Notes under the pieces: model-generated
What the model was told of the DNA's origin: nothing
What the model saw: only the letters and a program-made list of their open reading frames with translations
Databases searched by the model: none
Assembly: GCA_046314755.1 (NCBI GenBank)
Contig: JBKDBG010000105.1
Location: forward strand, 1-57,314
DNA: 57,314 nucleotides
Direction of reading: 5' to 3'
From: UBA6183 sp046314755
GTDB taxonomy: Bacteria; Bacteroidota; Bacteroidia; UKL13-3
In this document: one piece after another, positions 18,586 through 28,011 of the stretch
Layout: every line of letters starts with the position of its first letter
How positions within the stretch are numbered: position 1 is the first letter of the stretch
Translations under genes and position numbers: made by a program

Positions 18586-20293
18586 ATATCGTTTACAAAT
18601 TATTGTATTAGCGTTGTTGCTTTTCGGCACAACGCTTTCTCTTTTTGCGCAAAAAAATAAGCCTTTGCCCGAGGCCCAGCAAATTGCATTTGACCAAAGT
18701 TTTATTAATGCCAATAAATATTTGATGTTAAAGATGCCGGATGAAGCTTGGGGCGAAATTCAACGTGCATTAAGCATTTTGCCTGAATCGGGCGCTGCCA
18801 ATTATGTGGCCGGGAAAATTGCTCAACAAAAAGGGATGTTGGCTGATGCGGAACGATACAGTAAAAATGCTACACAGGCCGAACCGAATAATATTTGGTA
18901 TCACGTGCAATTGGCAGAAGTGCTGAAACAACAAAAAAAGTATTACGAGGCAGCCTTGGTTGGCGAATACATCTATTTAAAAATAAGCCCTACCCAAGAA
19001 CGTTTGTATGAAGCAACTTACTTGTATGTAATGGCCGGTAAATTGGATGCGGCTTTAAAGTTGTTAAATGATGGAGAAAAACGATTTGGCATTGATGAGG
19101 ATATCATTCGACAAAAAGAGAGTATTTATTTAGCCAAAAATCAACCCAAAAAAGCGATTGCCGAAGTAGAAAAACTGACAAAAGCTTTTCCTCAAAATAC
19201 CAGATACATGGGTATGCTTGCCGATTTGTATCTAACCAATAAGCAAGAACAAAAAGCGGTTTCGCTCTACCAAAAAATTCTTTCCATTGAACCCGATAAT
19301 GGTTTTGCTTTGTTGGCCATTGCGGATTACCACAGGCATAAAAAAGAATGGAACAATTGGTATGAGTTTACTCTTCGTGCGGTGCAAAGCAAAAACACAG
19401 ATGTAAAATCAAAGCTAAAAGCCATAGTTGATTGGATTACTTATCCTGAATCAATTGAAAACAAAAATGAAAGAATATTTGCTTTAGCAAACGCATTAAC
19501 CGATGCCAACCCTGGAGAATCGGCTGCATTTGCTTTGCTTGGTGATTTATATGCTCGTGAAGGGAAAATAGAAGAAGCGTATTTAAATTACAGCAAGTCG
19601 GTTGAAATTGAACCGAACAATTACAACATGTGGAGACAACTGATTGTATGTAACAACGAAACCAAAAATCATACCCGCATGTTGGTTGATGCCGAGAAGG
19701 CAGCTCAATTGTTTCCAACGGAGTCGATATTTTATTTGTATTATTCTTTTTCGGCTTTGCAATTAAAGGAGTATGCCAAATGCATTCGCATGGCACGTTT
19801 AGGTGTAGAGTCGATTTATGAAAACGATTTGAAGGTTCAATTACTCATTATTATGGGTGATGCAGCACATTATGCCAAACAATATGAAACGTGCGACTCA
19901 GCCTATACGCAAGCCTTAGAGCTTGAGCCCGCAAATGTGAATGCCTTAAATAATTATGCGTATTTCCTTTCCTTACGAAAAATAAAATTGAATGAGGCTG
20001 AAGAAATGAGCAAAAAATGTGTTCAGGAAGAGCCCAATAATGCTTCCTATTTAGACACCTATGGTTGGATATTATTCGTACAAAAGAAATATGCCGATGC
20101 CCTTACGTACATCCAACGTGCCCATCATGCCGATCCGGAAAATGCCGAGGTAAACGAACATTTAGGAGATGTGTTGTATTTTAACAATGAAATCGACAGA
20201 GCTATATTGCATTGGAATAAGGCAAAACAGTTGGGCAGTAACAGCAAAATATTAGATAAAAAAATTAAGGATAAAAAGTGGTATGAAGAGTAA
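18563..20293 (+). CDS. Exported tetratricopeptide repeat protein
   Basis: 576 residues starting at a GTG inside the end of the nucleotidyltransferase gene (23-bp overlap); this gives a signal peptide (RLQIIVLALLLFGTTLSLFAQ), and no in-frame ATG lies near. At least ten TPR helix pairs follow, e.g. EAYLNYSKSVEIEPNNYNMW, YETCDSAYTQALELEPANVNALNNYAYFL and NASYLDTYGWILFVQKKYADALTYI. The protein is probably periplasmic or membrane-anchored and acts as an assembly scaffold. It is followed by the DUF4292 gene with an 11-bp overlap, so the four genes from 17575 are translationally linked. The specific partner is unknown. Confidence 0.87.
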   Translation: MITLPSNKYRLQIIVLALLLFGTTLSLFAQKNKPLPEAQQIAFDQSFINANKYLMLKMPDEAWGEIQRALSILPESGAANYVAGKIAQQKGMLADAERYSKNATQAEPNNIWYHVQLAEVLKQQKKYYEAALVGEYIYLKISPTQERLYEATYLYVMAGKLDAALKLLNDGEKRFGIDEDIIRQKESIYLAKNQPKKAIAEVEKLTKAFPQNTRYMGMLADLYLTNKQEQKAVSLYQKILSIEPDNGFALLAIADYHRHKKEWNNWYEFTLRAVQSKNTDVKSKLKAIVDWITYPESIENKNERIFALANALTDANPGESAAFALLGDLYAREGKIEEAYLNYSKSVEIEPNNYNMWRQLIVCNNETKNHTRMLVDAEKAAQLFPTESIFYLYYSFSALQLKEYAKCIRMARLGVESIYENDLKVQLLIIMGDAAHYAKQYETCDSAYTQALELEPANVNALNNYAYFLSLRKIKLNEAEEMSKKCVQEEPNNASYLDTYGWILFVQKKYADALTYIQRAHHADPENAEVNEHLGDVLYFNNEIDRAILHWNKAKQLGSNSKILDKKIKDKKWYEE

Positions 20294-21068
20294 TCTGTTC
20301 ATCGGGTTTGTTTTTACGGTTTCTTTTTTGATGGTTCAATGCAAATCAAAAAAGGCAGTAACGGAACACCGCGAACCGAAAGAAATGGTGCGTGTGCCTA
20401 AAACAGAAGAGTTGGTACTTGAGAAAATCAATCAATCCGTTAACGATTTTAATTATTACCAAGCAAAAGGTATTTTAAAGTTTGATGATGGCAAACAAAA
20501 GCAAGAAGTTGATGTAAACATTATTATGGAAAAAGGCCGCTACATTTGGATGAATGTAACAGCCGTTTTAGGTGTAGAAGTAGCACGTGTTTATATTACC
20601 AACGACAGTGTAAAGATTTTAGATCGCTTGCATCGCAAGTATATTGAAACAGATTTTGCTTGGATAAACGGGCTGCTTAATACACCCATGAAACTAGAAA
20701 ATTTGCAAAATTTATTGGTGGGAAATACCATTTTCAACAACTATGTACAAAAAAGTGTAATTGATACCTTGCTGGGTAATTTGGCGGTTTATACCAACTT
20801 ACAAAAACACAAACAAAGTACCTTTTACAGCCCGCAGTTTAAAGTACAACGCAGCGAAATTAATGAAACGGAAACCCAGCGTTTGTTTAAAGTGGCCTAT
20901 GAGGGTTTTTATGAAAGTGAACAAAACAAGTACCCGCAGCGACTTGATATTCACATTCGGGCAGAAAAAAACATAGATTGTACCTTGCAATTAGGCAATT
21001 TTGTGTTTGAGAAAAAACGTGAAGTTCAATTCACGGTGCCATCAAGCTATGAAAGGGTTAAACCATAA
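20283..21068 (+). CDS. DUF4292 domain lipoprotein
   Basis: 261 residues with a lipoprotein-like N-terminus (NLFIGFVFTVSFLMVQC, Cys about 20, somewhat atypical lipobox). The body resembles the DUF4292 family of Bacteroidota, a LolA/LolB-like beta fold, with DFNYYQAKGILKFDDG and GRYIWMNVTAVLGVEVARVYITNDSVKILDR. A role in lipoprotein or lipid handling has been suggested for LolB-like folds, but is not established for this family. It overlaps the TPR gene upstream (11 bp) and the M23 gene downstream (20 bp). Confidence 0.82.
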   Translation: MKSNLFIGFVFTVSFLMVQCKSKKAVTEHREPKEMVRVPKTEELVLEKINQSVNDFNYYQAKGILKFDDGKQKQEVDVNIIMEKGRYIWMNVTAVLGVEVARVYITNDSVKILDRLHRKYIETDFAWINGLLNTPMKLENLQNLLVGNTIFNNYVQKSVIDTLLGNLAVYTNLQKHKQSTFYSPQFKVQRSEINETETQRLFKVAYEGFYESEQNKYPQRLDIHIRAEKNIDCTLQLGNFVFEKKREVQFTVPSSYERVKP

Positions 21069-22359
21069 CATAAAAATTGTTGCAGCCATATTGGTTTGTT
21101 TGTTTATTGCAGGTGCACATGCCCAGCAAAATTCAGGCTTAAGTTCACAGCGTAAAGCGCTGGAAATGCAACGGAAAGAGTTGGTTAAAAAAATACAGGA
21201 AACCAAAAAGGTACTGCAAGAAACCCAAAAGAAACAAAACAAAACCCTTGCTGATTTACAATTACTTTCTCGTCAAATTGAAAACCGTGAAAAGGTGATT
21301 AATACCGTTGCCGATGAAATTCTGACGATTGAAAAACAAATTTTTGAGCAACAAACCGTAGTCAATACGCTTCGTGATGATATGACCCGTTTAAAGGAAG
21401 ATTACGGGAAAAGTATTTTAGGCGCTTACAAACAACGTAATGTGTATGATAAGGCCTTGTTTATTTTATCGGCAAAGTCATTTAACCAAGCTTTAAAACG
21501 TGTGCAATACCTCAATCAACTTGGTGATTATCGTAAGCACCAAGCCGAATTGATTTTACACACGCAAAGTCAAATTATTGTGATTCTTAATAATCTTATT
21601 GCCAGCAAACGTGATAAACAAGGTTTAATTGTGATGAAAGAATCAGAGAAAAAGGAGCTGGAACAAGACAAAAAAGAAGAAAGTGCAGTGTTGGTTAAGT
21701 TGCAAGAAAAGGAAAAGGAATTACGCAGGGAATTGGCTGAAAATGAAAAAGCAGCACGTAAACTCAACGATGCCATTGGTGATTTGATTCGCAAAGAGGT
21801 GGAGTTGGCCAGACGTAAGGAAGAAGAAGAAAGAAAACGCCAACAAAACCGTTCGAACAACAACCCGAATGCATCTAAGCCAAACGAAAGCAACAAACAA
21901 AAAACTGCAAATGGCGGAATGTACCTCACTCCGGAAGCGCAGAAATTATCCGATGATTTTGAAAATAACCGCAACAATTTACCATGGCCGGTTGAGCGTG
22001 GCATAATTGCCGAAAAATTTGGAATGCATGCACATCCAACGCTTAAGGGTGTAATGGTAAATAACAATGGGGTTGATATTCAAACCGATCCCGGAACCAG
22101 CGTACGTTCGGTATTTAAAGGAACCGTAAAATCTATTTTCTCTATTCCGGGCATGGGCAAAATTGTACTCATCGCTCATGGAAAATATTATACCGCCTAT
22201 GCTAAATTAGGTTCAGTAAACGTTAAAGAAGGGCAACAGGTTGATACACGTCAGGTGATTGGTACCGTAATGACCAATGATGAGGCGGAAACCCATGTGC
22301 ATTTCGAAATTTGGAAAGTACAGGAAAAACAAAATCCTGAACTTTGGTTAAAAAACTAA
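21049..22359 (+). CDS. EnvC-like murein hydrolase activator (coiled coil plus M23 domain)
   Basis: 436 residues from the ATG at 21049, which gives a signal peptide (NIKIVAAILVCLFIAGAHAQQ); longer readings lie inside the previous gene. Residues about 25-260 form a long charged coiled coil (EMQRKELVKKIQETKKVLQ and onward), followed by a low-complexity linker rich in Asn/Arg and a C-terminal M23 (LytM) domain with LPWPVERGIIAEKFG, VMVNNNGVDIQT and HVHFEIW. This is the EnvC/NlpD architecture. The usual zinc HxxxD is replaced (NNNGVDI), so it is more likely an activator of amidases at division than an active peptidase. Confidence 0.9.
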   Translation: MKGLNHNIKIVAAILVCLFIAGAHAQQNSGLSSQRKALEMQRKELVKKIQETKKVLQETQKKQNKTLADLQLLSRQIENREKVINTVADEILTIEKQIFEQQTVVNTLRDDMTRLKEDYGKSILGAYKQRNVYDKALFILSAKSFNQALKRVQYLNQLGDYRKHQAELILHTQSQIIVILNNLIASKRDKQGLIVMKESEKKELEQDKKEESAVLVKLQEKEKELRRELAENEKAARKLNDAIGDLIRKEVELARRKEEEERKRQQNRSNNNPNASKPNESNKQKTANGGMYLTPEAQKLSDDFENNRNNLPWPVERGIIAEKFGMHAHPTLKGVMVNNNGVDIQTDPGTSVRSVFKGTVKSIFSIPGMGKIVLIAHGKYYTAYAKLGSVNVKEGQQVDTRQVIGTVMTNDEAETHVHFEIWKVQEKQNPELWLKN

Positions 22360-22383
22360 ATTCTGCATTGTATCTTTAACGGT

Positions 22384-23838
22384 ATGAAATTGCTCCGTTT
22401 ATTCAGTTGTTTGCTTCTGCTGCAGGTGCCTGTTTTTGCGCAAACGGTAGAATGGGGTAATCAGCAAAAATTCAGATCAAAAACAAACTATAGCCAAGTG
22501 CTTGGCGAAAACAGCAGCGGCTTGTTTGTTGCCCGTTCAAAGTTTAATGATTTCCGTTACGATATTTTGGTTGAAAAGTACAAATCAAACTTAGCTCTTG
22601 AAACCACCAAGGAACTTTTTCAGCCCAATGGGTCAAAGCTGGAGCGATTGATTGTAACTGAAAGTGGATTAAACGAATTTGTATCACAAAAGAACGCCAC
22701 AACCGGTAAATACGATTTGGTGATTACCTTAATTGATAATGCCTTAAATCACGGAACGCCAACGGTACTGCTTTCATATGATCCTGCAGCCTTAGGTGCT
22801 GAAGAGAAAATACTTATCAGGCCATCATCAGATAAAAAAGTATATGCGGTTACTTACGTAACTCAAGGTGCTGAAAAAGGAAAAAGCATTTTGCATTTGT
22901 ACACCTTTGATGCCTCATTCAAGCCCATGTATAACCGTAGGTTCGGTCTTCCATCAGGATTTAATGAAGTGGTATTGATTAACGCTGAAGTAGATAATAA
23001 AGGCAACGCTTTTATTTTATTAGATCAACCCAAACCCAATACAAAAAAAGAAGTGCGCAAGGTGTTGTTGTATGGCTACTACCAACAAACCGATCAAATG
23101 TTGGAGTATGAAATAAGCAATGATTCTTTGTTTGTGAATGAGGCTGCTTTGGTTGTGAATAATTTAAATAAAAAGGTAAATGTTGCCGGCTTTTATTCCG
23201 ATAAAAACGATGACCGCTGTTTAGGTTCTTTATTTTATAAAATTGATATCGAATCCACTCAGGTTGATACCTTCACCGTTGATGTATTTGATATTGGATT
23301 TATCAGTAAATCAACCAATACCATTACTTCAGGGCAACCTGTTTTATCTGATTTATACATCAGAAAATTATTGCCGAACAATGAGGGTGGAGTAACCATT
23401 ATTGCAGAGAAGTATTACGAAACCAAACAAACCTACACCTATAATTTAAATGGTTTTCCGCAAACCGGTTATCGCTCGGTATTTCATTATGACGAAATTA
23501 TTTTAGTAACAAAAAACGGAAATGGAACCACACGCAACAAACAGGCTATTAAAAAGAGCCAAACCAGTATGAGCGATGGTGGATACTACTCATCGTTTGT
23601 GATTGCAACGGCTAATGATAAAATAGCTCTGGTGTATAATGAAGATGTAACTGATGAAGGCGATGTGATTATGGCCACTTATAGCAACAAAGGAGGGTTG
23701 GAAAGTAAAGTGTTGATCAAGGCCATGAGTTATTATGTAAGTATAATGCCTTTCGAATCGAAGCAGGTAAATGCATCCTCCATTATTATTCCTACTTTAA
23801 AAGACAAGCGATTTTGTTTAATGCGCCTTACATTCTAA
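22384..23838 (+). CDS. Hypothetical secreted protein
   Basis: 484 residues with a signal peptide (MKLLRLFSCLLLLQVPVFAQ). The remainder is mostly beta-strand-like with repeated patterns resembling propeller blades (e.g. LFVARSKFNDFRYDILVEKY, KGKSILHLYTFDASFKPMYNR); I recognise no family. TATCTTTA 10 bp upstream is a one-mismatch -7 box, but the gene may also be read from the upstream block. No sorting domain seen at the C-terminus (RFCLMRLTF), whose terminal Phe is weakly suggestive of outer-membrane association. Confidence 0.72.
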   Translation: MKLLRLFSCLLLLQVPVFAQTVEWGNQQKFRSKTNYSQVLGENSSGLFVARSKFNDFRYDILVEKYKSNLALETTKELFQPNGSKLERLIVTESGLNEFVSQKNATTGKYDLVITLIDNALNHGTPTVLLSYDPAALGAEEKILIRPSSDKKVYAVTYVTQGAEKGKSILHLYTFDASFKPMYNRRFGLPSGFNEVVLINAEVDNKGNAFILLDQPKPNTKKEVRKVLLYGYYQQTDQMLEYEISNDSLFVNEAALVVNNLNKKVNVAGFYSDKNDDRCLGSLFYKIDIESTQVDTFTVDVFDIGFISKSTNTITSGQPVLSDLYIRKLLPNNEGGVTIIAEKYYETKQTYTYNLNGFPQTGYRSVFHYDEIILVTKNGNGTTRNKQAIKKSQTSMSDGGYYSSFVIATANDKIALVYNEDVTDEGDVIMATYSNKGGLESKVLIKAMSYYVSIMPFESKQVNASSIIIPTLKDKRFCLMRLTF

Positions 23839-23894
23839 AAAACAGGCATAATTTTACAAGTGAAAAAAGTTATTTTGCACATCAAAATACAATT

Positions 23895-24875
23895 GTGCTA
23901 AACCTATTCAGAAGACCTTCGCTGTTGGCCGGAATAATGCTGTTTATTATCGCATTGTTGTTGCGCACGCCTGCATTTCTGCATTTAGCAAAATATGAGT
24001 TTATACAAACGGCCCCATTTGCCAGGTTGTTTTTTGGCTATTGGTCGGCCTTACCGAATATCTTTTTCTGGTCGCTGATGTTTAACGGGATCCTGCTTTT
24101 TTTACAAGCCATGTTCTTAAACTACATTGTAAATTCACAAGGTATTCTGTATAAAAATACATTTTTACCGGGGTTGGTATTTTTAATCATTAACAGTTTC
24201 TTTCTGCAACAAAATGAGCTTACTCCGCACCTCATTTCAAACACATTTTTGCTGTTGCTTTTTCAGCGTTTATGTTATTTGTATGAATCGCCAAACCCTT
24301 TATTGGTTGTGCTTGACGCGGGATTGTATTTAGGCGTTGGCGTATTGTTTAATTACGACTTGTTGGTTTTCTTGCCCTTTATTTTGATCAGCGTGGTTCT
24401 CATCAGGTCATTTAATATTCGCTACCTGATTATTTCTATTATCGGGTTGTTTTTACCCTTGTATTTTACGGGAGTTTATTTTTATACAACCGATCGATTT
24501 GCTGAATTGTGGTTGTATATCATACAAAGTTTTGAAACCAAAAATTTAATGGTAAATGAATCAGACTCAAGCAGGCTTGCTCCTTGGGCAATTGTGGTTC
24601 CGATTATTGCTGTTGCTGTGTTTAATTTGCAACAGAACTTTTTCCGAAACAAAGTAAAAACCAGAAGGATTATTCAAATGGTTTATTTGTTTTTACCTAT
24701 TGGATTTGCTTCTGTGTTTTTAGATAATAACAACTACATGTATTCCATTATTTATGGATCAGTTCCAATTTCAATACTTATTGGTTATTATTTTATCAGC
24801 GAACGTAGGTTTTGGTTAAAAGAAGTGTTGTTCCTAACGCTTCTCTTCATGTGCTTCTTCTTTCAGTTGCGTTAA
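23895..24875 (+). CDS. DUF6427 family integral membrane protein
   Basis: About 326 residues from a GTG at 23895, giving an N-terminus MLNLFRRPSLLAG typical of this family; a TTG at 23814 would overlap the previous gene and add 27 hydrophilic residues. There are about 8-9 predicted transmembrane helices. DUF6427 proteins are common in Bacteroidota and have no known function; they resemble membrane proteins of glycan-related loci. The stop codon shares TTAA (24872-24875) with the convergent LytTR regulator gene. Confidence 0.75.
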   Translation: MLNLFRRPSLLAGIMLFIIALLLRTPAFLHLAKYEFIQTAPFARLFFGYWSALPNIFFWSLMFNGILLFLQAMFLNYIVNSQGILYKNTFLPGLVFLIINSFFLQQNELTPHLISNTFLLLLFQRLCYLYESPNPLLVVLDAGLYLGVGVLFNYDLLVFLPFILISVVLIRSFNIRYLIISIIGLFLPLYFTGVYFYTTDRFAELWLYIIQSFETKNLMVNESDSSRLAPWAIVVPIIAVAVFNLQQNFFRNKVKTRRIIQMVYLFLPIGFASVFLDNNNYMYSIIYGSVPISILIGYYFISERRFWLKEVLFLTLLFMCFFFQLR

Positions 24876-25612
24876 ATCCCCAAAACACCTTTTAGCCTGC
24901 CATAACCCGTTTTGCTCAATGGAATTTTGGCTCCGGTTTTTAACAATGCCACATGTGAATCACGGTCGGGATGTTCAATTTTGGTGAGCTGATCTAATTT
25001 GATGATATACGAACGATGCACGCGAACAAACTCTTTGGGATCTAAACTTTCTTCAAAACTGCTCATGGTTCGTTTCTTCAAAAACAAACCGTCAGCCGTG
25101 TGAATTTTAACATAATCATCATAAGCTTCCAAATACAATATTTCGTGCACCGGAATTATACGTATTTGGTTATGCGACTTCACCACTACACGACTGTTTT
25201 CATCGGCATTTCTTGTACGCGTATCTAATATTTGTTGGGTTCGTTCATTGTTTTGTTGTAGGTTGTGTTGTTGCCACTTGGAAAAGGCTTGGTCAAATCT
25301 TTCTTTGCTAAACGGTTTTAATAAGTAGTCAATCGCATTGTTGTCAAATGCTTTCATGGCATACTCATCAAATGCAGTTGTAAAAATAACTGCAGGTTTT
25401 TGCTCAATTAATTCAAGCATTTCAAACCCGTTTATCTTCGGCATTTGTATGTCTAAAAAAATCAAATCAGGCTGGTGTTGCATAATGGCCTTTACGCCTT
25501 CAAAACCATCATTGCATTCTTGCAATACCGTTACTTCAGGATATTGTTGCAAGTATTCCAATACGATAGACCGTGCTAAAGGTTCATCATCAATAATTAC
25601 ACATTTAATCAT
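24872..25612 (-). CDS. LytTR-family response regulator
   Basis: 246 residues: an N-terminal receiver domain (IIDDEPLAR, phosphoacceptor Asp54 in LIFLDIQMP, Lys99 in LLKPF) and a C-terminal LytTR DNA-binding domain (EILYLEAYDDYVKIHT, SSFEESLDPKEFVRVHRSYII). It is the output of the LytS-type kinase encoded just upstream; the kinase stop and this start overlap as ATGA. It should bind promoters as a phosphorylated dimer. It closes an operon with a LiaF-like protein, DUF4288 and the kinase. Confidence 0.94.
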   Translation of the reverse strand: MIKCVIIDDEPLARSIVLEYLQQYPEVTVLQECNDGFEGVKAIMQHQPDLIFLDIQMPKINGFEMLELIEQKPAVIFTTAFDEYAMKAFDNNAIDYLLKPFSKERFDQAFSKWQQHNLQQNNERTQQILDTRTRNADENSRVVVKSHNQIRIIPVHEILYLEAYDDYVKIHTADGLFLKKRTMSSFEESLDPKEFVRVHRSYIIKLDQLTKIEHPDRDSHVALLKTGAKIPLSKTGYGRLKGVLGI

Positions 25613-26649
25613 ATTTGCCGGGGTATTTTTACAAGCGTGGTAAATAAGTTGTTTTCATGTTTGGTTACCAACAAATCATTTCTTGCATACAATAAATACA
25701 ATCGTCTTTGTACACTGCTTAACCCAAATCCTGCACCTTTTTTAGGGGTTGATGTTTTTGGATCAAAAGGATTGGTAATGGTTACTTGTAAATAATCATC
25801 AGTTTTTTTACAAGTAACATCAATGCTCACTTCTCCCGATACATCATACAAACCAAACTTAATGGCATTCTCAACCAATGGTTGCAGAATTAAAGGCGGA
25901 ATTAAACAAGTATTGGCTTCTTCGTCTGTGTTAATTTCTGTACTTAGTCGATGTCCAAATCGAACTTTTTCAATATCAAGATACAATTGCAAATGATGCA
26001 ACTCTTGCGATAGCGGATAAGGTTGGTGGTCCTCTTTTTTAAGTGTGCCTCTTAAGAATGCACTGAGTTGATGAATCATTTTTCTGGCCTCTTCGGGTCG
26101 GCTGCCTACCAAAGCACTGATGCTGTTTAAGCTGTTAAATAAAAAATGCGGTTGAAGTTGTTGACGTAAACTTACCAACTCAGCTTCTTTGGCCAAGTTT
26201 TCGGTATCAATTACTTGTTGTTGTTTGCTTTGTTCATCCTGAAAATACAACCACATAAAAATAAAAGCAGTAAGCAATGCCAAATTTAACAAGTTAAACG
26301 CAGCTCTAATGGGTGCCGATAGTTCAATAAAAGCTAAGTATTCCGTATCGTCAGGATGTAAAGCGCGCATAATGGCGTTAAACAACATGGTAACCATAAT
26401 GGTTAGAAGCATGGCCCAAACCCTTGGATAAAGCGCATTTTCACGTGCAGGTTTGTAGTGCCTTAAAATATTATACGTACTTATTCCGGCCAATAAAATT
26501 AATCCGCTGGTGAGCAAAGCATCAAAAATGGCATGTGTTAAATCAAGCCCGTAATGGCTTAAGATAAAGGTTTGAAGTATGGTCCAAAAAACCCCTATTG
26601 CAATGTAATTGGTAACAAAGCGGTTAAATGTAAAATCTTGTAGTCCCAA
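25609..26649 (-). CDS. LytS-type sensor histidine kinase
   Basis: 346 residues with four predicted transmembrane helices (about 12-32, 40-60, 78-98, 117-137), a short coiled coil, then the His_kinase (PF06580) motif LRQQLQPHFLFNSLNS with His168, and a C-terminal HATPase (PPLILQPLVENAIKFG, GAGFGLSSVQRRL). There is no large sensor domain, so it senses through its membrane part or a partner protein. The start is a TTG at 26649, two bases after the stop of the DUF4288 gene; the next Met is about 80 residues in. Partner regulator is the next gene. Confidence 0.92.
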   Translation of the reverse strand: MGLQDFTFNRFVTNYIAIGVFWTILQTFILSHYGLDLTHAIFDALLTSGLILLAGISTYNILRHYKPARENALYPRVWAMLLTIMVTMLFNAIMRALHPDDTEYLAFIELSAPIRAAFNLLNLALLTAFIFMWLYFQDEQSKQQQVIDTENLAKEAELVSLRQQLQPHFLFNSLNSISALVGSRPEEARKMIHQLSAFLRGTLKKEDHQPYPLSQELHHLQLYLDIEKVRFGHRLSTEINTDEEANTCLIPPLILQPLVENAIKFGLYDVSGEVSIDVTCKKTDDYLQVTITNPFDPKTSTPKKGAGFGLSSVQRRLYLLYARNDLLVTKHENNLFTTLVKIPRQI

Positions 26650-26651
26650 AA

Positions 26652-27011
26652 CTAAGCTGATACAAGTTGGTGTTCGGTTTGTTGGGCAATAATTTCTGCA
26701 CGATGGTGTACAAATCGCACGAAGGTTTCTGCATCATCCATTTCAAACAAGCGGGAGTAAATTTCTGCCCCGTCTTTTAATGGTGGCATTTCCTTTAAAT
26801 CACCAATATCTACAAATTGCCACTTAACAGCATTTAAATCTTCTGTTACAAAAGCGTCCTCTTCTCTACCTCCAATAAGCCGTGCTTTTAAAAATGCTTC
26901 ATTTAAATTTCTTGCTTCAATAAGCCGCAGTTGTTCATCAAATTGTGGTGTATGATTTCCGTTTCCGGTAACCACACTAAACACAAGTTTAGCGATATAC
27001 CATTTCTTCAT
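26652..27011 (-). CDS. DUF4288 domain protein
   Basis: 119 residues matching the DUF4288 pattern: KKWYIAKLVFSVVTGNG, LRLIEARNLNEAFLKARLIGGREED and WQFVDIGDLKEMP. These are small cytoplasmic proteins of unknown function. It is embedded between a LiaF-like membrane protein and a LytS kinase, 14 bp and 2 bp from its neighbours, so it is almost certainly part of this signalling operon; a modulatory role is only inferred. Confidence 0.8.
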   Translation of the reverse strand: MKKWYIAKLVFSVVTGNGNHTPQFDEQLRLIEARNLNEAFLKARLIGGREEDAFVTEDLNAVKWQFVDIGDLKEMPPLKDGAEIYSRLFEMDDAETFVRFVHHRAEIIAQQTEHQLVSA

Positions 27012-27025
27012 AGGTTTGATTTGGG

Positions 27026-27772
27026 TTAAGTTGTTGAGTAGCTTTTTATATCAATGCCTCCAAAAATTGTTACGCCTTTAAGCACTAATATTTTGTTGGT
27101 TGTTTTTTCATGTGTGGTCATGTTACGCTTGTCTTCAATCCCGCCAAGTATGGCCACATTCTCCGATTGAATCTCCCAATTAGAGGGCACAATCAGTAAT
27201 GTTCCGCCAAAAATTTGCGTGATTTCTAAAATTACTTTTCCTTCAAAATCTGCCTGGCTTAAATTAATTTCAGCCCCACCAAAAATACAGGTTACTTCTC
27301 CGCCTTTAAACTCCTTTGTAATAACACTCTTTTTTATTCCACCCATGATGGAAACGGCATCAAGCATGTTTTCTACTGATTCTTCCACATTGTTGCTTCT
27401 GCACCTTGATTTCCACTCTTTCCAACGCTCTTTTCTTTTTCCGGCAGTGCTAATCATAATCAATCCAAACAAAATGATTAATGCAGGCCACAAGTAGTTT
27501 TCTAAATTTGTTTCAGGATAAACATCATCGATCAATAATACACCGCCAATAACCAACAATACCAACCAACCATTGTGTTTAAAGTTGTGTTTGATGCCTA
27601 AGTAAATTCCGATTAAGATGATGGCAACTTCCCAAGTAAAAAGCCATTCGGGAAAAGACATGCCCAATTGTTTTAATAGCAATACAACCCCAACGGCCAC
27701 AATCAGCACCCCGCTAAAAACACGTCCTTTTGTGCTGTGCATGTTTTCCCACTTGTCTTTTGGTTGATTCAT
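27026..27772 (-). CDS. LiaF-like membrane protein (DUF5668 plus C-terminal LiaF domain)
   Basis: 248 residues from the ATG at 27772; the alternative start at 27811 would run over the promoter box. Four short transmembrane helices at the N-terminus (e.g. VFSGVLIVAVGVVLLLKQLG, WLVLLVIGGVLLIDDV) form the LiaI/LiaF-like membrane region, followed by a charged linker (KRKERWKEWKSRCRS) and a cytoplasmic beta-helix-like domain with three repeats of IFGG (VTCIFGGAEI, TQIFGGTLLI, TIFGGIDI). In Firmicutes LiaF restrains a kinase responding to cell-envelope stress. As the first gene of an operon with a LytS kinase it is likely to control that kinase. Confidence 0.87.
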   Translation of the reverse strand: MNQPKDKWENMHSTKGRVFSGVLIVAVGVVLLLKQLGMSFPEWLFTWEVAIILIGIYLGIKHNFKHNGWLVLLVIGGVLLIDDVYPETNLENYLWPALIILFGLIMISTAGKRKERWKEWKSRCRSNNVEESVENMLDAVSIMGGIKKSVITKEFKGGEVTCIFGGAEINLSQADFEGKVILEITQIFGGTLLIVPSNWEIQSENVAILGGIEDKRNMTTHEKTTNKILVLKGVTIFGGIDIKSYSTT

Positions 27773-27791
27773 AATGATGAAATGAGCAAAC

Positions 27792-27799
27792 AAAAATAA
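27792..27799 (-). promoter_or_regulatory. -7 promoter box for the LiaF-LytS-LytTR operon
   Basis: TATTTTTG on the minus strand, exact TAnnTTTG, 19 bp before the ATG at 27772; supports that start. Confidence 0.45.
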
Positions 27800-28011
27800 G
27801 TTGTTTCTCAATAGCCTAAATATTTATTTAGACGGTTAGGAGATTAAAATAGGTGAAAATTTGTTTGCTGTCGGTAAACGCACAATGGCAACTAATATAT
27901 ACTCGGCAGTTACTTTTGGTAATAGAAACAATTAGAATAATTTTTACCGATTATTAATTAGGTCTAATTATAAACCCCCAAGCTTCATTATAATTGTTGG
28001 TATCTAATTAA

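Noticed and set aside
21570..22067. 165-codon open frame antisense to the EnvC-like gene
   Set aside because: Ser/Leu-rich low-complexity translation caused by the Lys/Glu-rich coiled coil on the other strand; no family resemblance.
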